From contig CAZZNQ010000005.1 of NCBI GenBank assembly GCA_964655775.1, positions 23,566-87,565 of the forward strand: 64,000 nucleotides of DNA, written 5' to 3'. This DNA is from CAZZNQ01 sp964655775. GTDB lineage: Bacteria > Planctomycetota > Brocadiia > SM23-32. The notes beneath the pieces are model-generated. The model ran no database searches. It saw nothing but the letters and a program-made list of their open reading frames with translations, and was not told the DNA's origin. The position numbers and the translations under genes were made by a program. Shown piece by piece: positions 60,106 to 64,000 of this stretch (its first letter is position 1; each line of letters starts with the position of its first letter).

Positions 60106-62431
60106 ATGGAGGGCGGACAGATACTGCGCTATGTATCCAGGCTGATTGGTGCCGTTCCCTGGCACCGACCCACATTGGCCGTGGCCCTCGGCGCTCATTA
60201 TTGCCGGTGCGCTATAGTGCGCAAGGAAGGAGAACAGGTCGGCCCAGACTCTGTGCGCAAGGTCCTGACCGAGAGAGTGATCCCGAATGAGGAATGGGCT
60301 TGGTTGGCCGCCGGGCCAAACCGCTCCGACACAGTCAAGCCCTGTAGTGTGGGTCCCGCAACATGCTTGGGTGTGCCCCCAACACCAGACGAGAGGGTCC
60401 TTGCGCGTCTTCTTACCAACCTCCGCTTGATCAGCGGCCTGCCAAAGCGACCGAAGCCCAGAGTCGTCGTTACCGCACGGGTCGATCTGTTGGCCGCCGT
60501 CGAACTGCACCTGCCGGCCGCCGCGCCGCAGGCCGGTTTCTGGTCGTGGCGGACGGTCCCCGAACATGCCTGCATAGCGGCCGCAGTGGGTGCCGGACCG
60601 AAGAACGCATTGATCGTCGACTTGGGCCATACGGGCAGCCGCGCCTGGGTCTACTCGGAGGGGCGGCCCGTGCCGGACAGCTATGCGAAGAAGAACACGG
60701 CCGGAGGTGCGATGGTCTCGGCCGTGATTGCCGCTGTCCAGGCGCACTACGGGCTGCTCATCGGCACCCGGACAGCTGAAGACCTCCTAACCAGTCTTGA
60801 TTCAGCCGCCGACTGGCCGATGGAAGTACATGCCAAGGACAGGGGAACTGGTCTTCCGCGACGCGCCGCAGTGGCCCGCAACATCGCACGGGACGCCTTG
60901 AAGCCTGTGTTGGATGAGATAGCTTGCTTCGTGTCCGAAACTCATGGGAGAGATCCCTCGCCGGCGCGTATTGTCATCGCAGGAGGGGCGGCAGATTCCG
61001 AGGACCTGCTGCAGGCTCTGGTGTCGAGGCTCCACCATACGGTCGAACTCAGACCGTCTCCCGGGGACTTGTCGGTGATCGGGCTGGGCAAAGTTTGCGG
61101 TTCGGACGCAACAGGTGCCGCTCGATGGCTGACCGTCTCCGCGTCACGCCTTCTCTGGTGCCTTACCGCTCTGCTCGTGGTGGCTGCAGGCATCGGATTG
61201 CTCTTCGCACCCGCCGTTCGCTCCCGCAAAAGCCCGGAACCCCGAGAGCCCCACAGGTGGGCCGTTGACCTCCTCAAGCCGGTCACCGAGAAAAGGCAGG
61301 CAACCTCTGGTGCAGCCGGCGATTGGCCACTTGAGATCACTGCAGTTCTTAAGGAAGGCGAAAACGTCTGGGTGGGAACAAAGGACCACGGTTTGTTTCG
61401 ATGGGACCGGTCTACAGATAGTTGGACTGAATACCTCAACACGGACATTGGGGAGAGGATCGAGCGTATCTGGGCCGACGATGGCCGCGTCTGGGTCGAA
61501 CACGGCACGTGGGGCAGTCACACCTACTGCTACGTCGACTACACGGATGATCGAGGCGCAACCTGGAACCGCTTCCTGTGGGGCGATGCAGGCAGGGATT
61601 ACGTACACACGGCAAAGCTGACGAACGCCGGGCTGCGATCCGAGCGATTGGGGTCCATAACTCAGGCCCTGTGCAGCGGAGTGGAGCCTGACGGACTCGT
61701 GCAGTGCGAACGGGCCGGCGAAGACGTGCTCTTCACCATCTACGTCAACTCAGAGGACGGGTGGTGTCGCATGTACTGCTACAACTTGCCGACCGACACA
61801 TTAACCGATCTGGCCATCGCGGAGCAGAAGGGCGGCGGAGTCGGCGTGCGGCAGTTCTACATCGATCCGTATGATCACCGTTTTGTGTGGATTCTCTCCG
61901 GCGAATATGGCGGACCGGTCCAGGTACCATGCCGGTGGTTCCGGTTCGACAGATCATCGGGCGCACTGCACAGCACAGACGTGTCGTATGCAGAGGTCCC
62001 GACGCACTGGGCGCACATCAGACCGGACGGCGCTTACGCAGATCGCGTTGATTTCAGGCGGCGTCGGTCTGGTTCTCTGGCTGGCCCATAACGTGGACCG
62101 TGCCATTCTGGACTCCGACGGTAACCTACACGAGCTGGCGCCGCTATGGCTCGAAGCGGGCACAAACATCCTTTTCCCATGCGAGGCCAAAGCCACGGAC
62201 GCCCTGAAGCTCCGGCAGGACAACCCGACTGACCTATACCTTCGCGGCGCCTTTGACAAGCGGGCCCTGGCGCGGGGGCGGGCTGCCATAGACGCCGAGT
62301 TTGAACGGGTCAGACCGGTGCTGGAGATCGGAAGCTACATACCCCATACGGATCATCTCGTGCCACCGGACGTAGGCCTAGCCGACTACATGTACTACCG
62401 CGAGAGGAAGCGAGAGTTCATCGGCAAGTGA
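60106..62431 (+). pseudogene. MreB/actin-like ATPase fused to a membrane helix and propeller; frameshifted near 3' end
   Basis: The first frame (60106-62091, 661 codons) has an actin/MreB-like domain at residues 1-345: second phosphate loop LIVDLGHTGSRAWVY, the connecting segment AVQAHYGLLIGTRTAEDL (compare NLLIGERTAE of MreB) and adenosine loop IVIAGGAADSEDLLQAL. The first phosphate loop reads VALGAHYCRC, without the usual Asp. A membrane helix follows (about 348-368, LLWCLTALLVVAAGIGLLF), then propeller blades (ENVWVGTKDHGLFRWDRSTDSW, GRVWVEHGTW). At about 62040-62060 the sensible reading moves to the +1 frame (LISGGVGLVLWLAHNVDRAI) and continues to 62431. A real mutation, programmed shift or sequence error cannot be separated here. 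The N-terminal part alone may still be made. Confidence 0.7.
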
Positions 62432-63021
62432 ACTCCGATTCAGTCAAGTCCAGGAACCTTTTTCACGTCACTCCCACAGCGATTCAGCGTGTGAGCAGGC
62501 GGAGGGGAACGGCGCAAGTTCACACGCTGGAACGCACGTCGTGTAGCATACGCTACAGACCTTGTCAAGGGCCAATATCTTGGCATCTTCCGTCACGGCC
62601 AGCATTGACGTTACCCCCTTACGTCCAGGGATGTAAGGCGAGGGGCACGTCAGTAACGTCAGGTTGCGTCAACGTTACGTCAGGGGCTGTGGTGACGAAA
62701 GATGATCGACGAGAAGGGCTGAGGGTGCTATATATAGTATCATATCTATATATATCACTTACATCATACTACCAGTGTCATACCTACTCTTTTCCGCCTC
62801 CCTCCCTTCCCCCTCTTATTGTGACGAATGATGAATTGATAAATGGGGCGTTTCGGGCCGGGTTCGAGCGCCCTGGTGGCGCAGATTGTAGCGTACGCAC
62901 GGGCCTTGTACAGACCTGGGAAGATGGTCCAAAAATGCGAGTCCAAGCGGTTCGTCTGAAAGTCTTGCAATGTCCACAGGAGTTGGGCTAGGCTGCAGAT
63001 GAACTCGGCAACGGAGCGGCT
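62432..63021. other. Non-coding region: iteron-like repeats and AT-rich stretch
   Basis: 590 bp with no gene. It contains the TAACGTCA-type cluster (62605-62685), then an AT-rich run at 62727-62760 (TATATATAG, TCTATATATATC) and a pyrimidine-rich tract at 62780-62820. Base composition is strikingly unlike the rest of the window, as expected for a phage or mobile-element control region. Confidence 0.5.
62605..62685. repeat. Cluster of TAACGTCA/TGACGTTA repeats (iteron-like)
   Basis: TGACGTTAC at 62606-62614, TTACGTCC at 62619-62626, GTAACGTCA at 62653-62661 and CAACGTTACGTCA at 62670-62682, in both orientations within 80 bp. Such arrays act as binding sites for replication or regulatory proteins in phages and plasmids. 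Confidence 0.55.
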
Positions 63022-63550
63022 ATGAGCAGGCACAGAGATGAGAACGGACTCACACCCAAGCAACGCGCAGCGGTTGAGCACTACGTGCTGCACGGTTGCA
63101 TGTCGGATGCCTACAGGCACGCTTACGAAACGAAAAACATGCAGACGGCTACGGTGAACCGGAAGGCCTCGGAGTTGTTCGAGGCGCCGCATGTCGCAGC
63201 ACGCGTTCAGGCGCTCCGTGAGGAGATGAAGGCGGCTGCCGTGGTGACGCCAGGAGGCGCTTGAGATCCTCAGCAAGATCGCGAGAGCGAACCTGTCGGC
63301 TTACCTGGACGAACACGGCAGGGTCGATCCGTCGAAACTTCCCCTCGGTGGCCCCGATCTCGAACAGATCGCGGTCACCGAGACCGAAGCCGGGGTGGCT
63401 CGGCGTCTTAAGGTTCGAAACCCCATCCAGGCGATAGAGCGACTGGCCAGAATGCTCGGATGGGACAAGCAAAACGATTTGGATGCCGACGGCGTGGTGA
63501 TCAACATCGACGTCGGGGGAAGCGAATCCGCGATGTTGGCAGGCAGTTAG
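63022..63550 (+). pseudogene. Phage terminase small subunit, frameshifted
   Basis: The N-terminal part (63022-63264) has the Terminase_2-like start GLTPKQRAAVEHYVLHGCMSDAYRHAYETKN with NRKASELFEAPHVAARVQAL, which is the DNA-binding helix region. It runs into TGA after VVTPGGA. In the next frame the sequence continues sensibly from 63248 (RQEALEILSKIARANLSAYL ... NPIQAIERLARMLGWDKQND) to a TAG at 63550. A loss of two bases near 63247-63250 (acg-cca instead of acg-cgc-cag) explains the break. No large terminase follows; instead an opposing helicase gene ends at 63654. It is therefore probably a prophage remnant. Confidence 0.72.
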
Positions 63551-63653
63551 TGGACCGCGGCCCTGGTCGTAATCGGCAGCAGGCGATACCCACCCATGGC
63601 GTAGGGCCATGAGTTCGGTCAAGGGGAGACGCTTAAGGCCCGAGTTGCCAGAC

Positions 63654-64000
63654 TCAGCAGTCGACCTGCTCGAGGGGACGGGCACCACATGCAACAAGGA
63701 ACTCTGCAGTTCCGTCATATCGCTCCGGCCGCCGGGTGTGGTCTTCTGTCGTCCCCGTCGGCACCCATATGGCAAGGCCCTCCCGAGCCCTGCTCATGAG
63801 AACCCGATACTTGTTAACAATGTACCGACGTCTCTCCTCACTCCGGACCGCCTGCCATTGATTTCCGCGGAACTGCTCCAATAACCACGCTCCATCGTCC
63901 TTCTGCCAGCTCAGGTCGCCACCCCAGCAGAGCCCAATGAAGTCGAGTTCCAGTCCCTGACAGGTGTATTCGTTAGCAGGTACCTCCAAGACATAGGAAG
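63654..64000 (-). CDS. DUF2075-type DNA/RNA helicase, C-terminal part; 5' end outside window
   Basis: The frame is open to the right edge of the window. The visible 115 residues include NEYTCQGLELDFIGLCWGGD, WLLEQFRGNQWQAV, NKYRVLMSRAREGLAIWVP and YDGTAEFLVACGA. These are the C-terminal helicase motifs of the DUF2075 (Schlafen-like superfamily 1) group: the QGLE region, and the motif VI arginine in SRAREG. Such proteins are frequent in mobile and defence-related loci. Its position tail-to-tail with a broken terminase suggests an accessory region. Confidence 0.88.
   Translation of the reverse strand, partial: SYVLEVPANEYTCQGLELDFIGLCWGGDLSWQKDDGAWLLEQFRGNQWQAVRSEERRRYIVNKYRVLMSRAREGLAIWVPTGTTEDHTRRPERYDGTAEFLVACGARPLEQVDC

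Noticed and set aside
62030..62060. Programmed +1 frameshift in the actin-propeller gene
   Set aside because: No slippery run, no internal ribosome-like sequence and no stop codon context of known shifting sites is visible; mutation or error is more likely.
62606..62682. CRISPR-like short repeats
   Set aside because: Repeats are 8-13 bases, in both orientations and irregularly spaced, with no spacers of constant length.

Overview
High-GC bacterial DNA, most likely from a member of the Planctomycetota (PVC superphylum). The best evidence is that two very large predicted surface proteins (14890..26682 and 27324..30236, both minus strand) begin with the LEPR-XLL type sorting motif (QLESRLLLAA and LERRLLLSG) typical of planctomycete exported proteins. 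Big repeat-rich extracellular proteins, an ankyrin/formylglycine-generating-enzyme lipoprotein and a family of VWA proteins also fit that phylum. The species cannot be named from the sequence.

Layout. 0-4 kb: the 3' part of a hybrid sensor kinase, WrbA-type flavoprotein (minus), and a metal-type ArsR regulator operon (arsR, a 48-aa cysteine-rich protein, ABC-2 exporter ATPase and permease) with a recognisable promoter/operator. 4-14.5 kb: an ankyrin-FGE lipoprotein, a secreted beta-helix protein, an FAD oxidoreductase, a GH2 glycosidase and a secreted TIM-barrel glycosidase-like protein; this looks like extracellular polysaccharide use. 14.9-30.2 kb: two LEPR-XLL surface proteins, one of about 3,930 residues, that share a C-terminal repeat fold. 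30.6-38 kb: a methyltransferase, a 5'-truncated VWA gene and a four-gene MacA/MacB/TolC-type efflux operon (minus). 38-42.4 kb: a lower-GC P-loop kinase, a BtrH/ankyrin-like protein, two small membrane-type proteins, repeats and a palindromic element, and a GIY-YIG nuclease.

42.6-62.4 kb is the most unusual part. Two convergent operons face each other. The plus operon encodes a 2TM-TrkA_N-RyR protein, an HExxH metallopeptidase and a TIR-STAND NTPase-TPR protein. The minus operon encodes a DUF4062-STAND NTPase-WD40-like protein, a TPR/2TM protein, a RelA/SpoT-TPR-SLOG-RyR fusion and two zinc-ribbon membrane proteins. Each operon therefore carries one STAND NTPase, TPRs, membrane proteins and one protein ending in a homologous RyR domain. 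A divergent promoter pair separates the minus operon from a Nudix hydrolase, a small unknown protein and an MreB/actin-like-TM-propeller fusion that is frameshifted near its 3' end. I infer a nucleotide-signal-dependent immunity or stress system, but no function is proven.

62.4-64 kb: a prophage or mobile remnant with an iteron-like TAACGTCA cluster, an AT-rich stretch, a frameshifted small terminase, and the C-terminus of a DUF2075 helicase on the opposite strand. No rRNA, tRNA or CRISPR array was seen.
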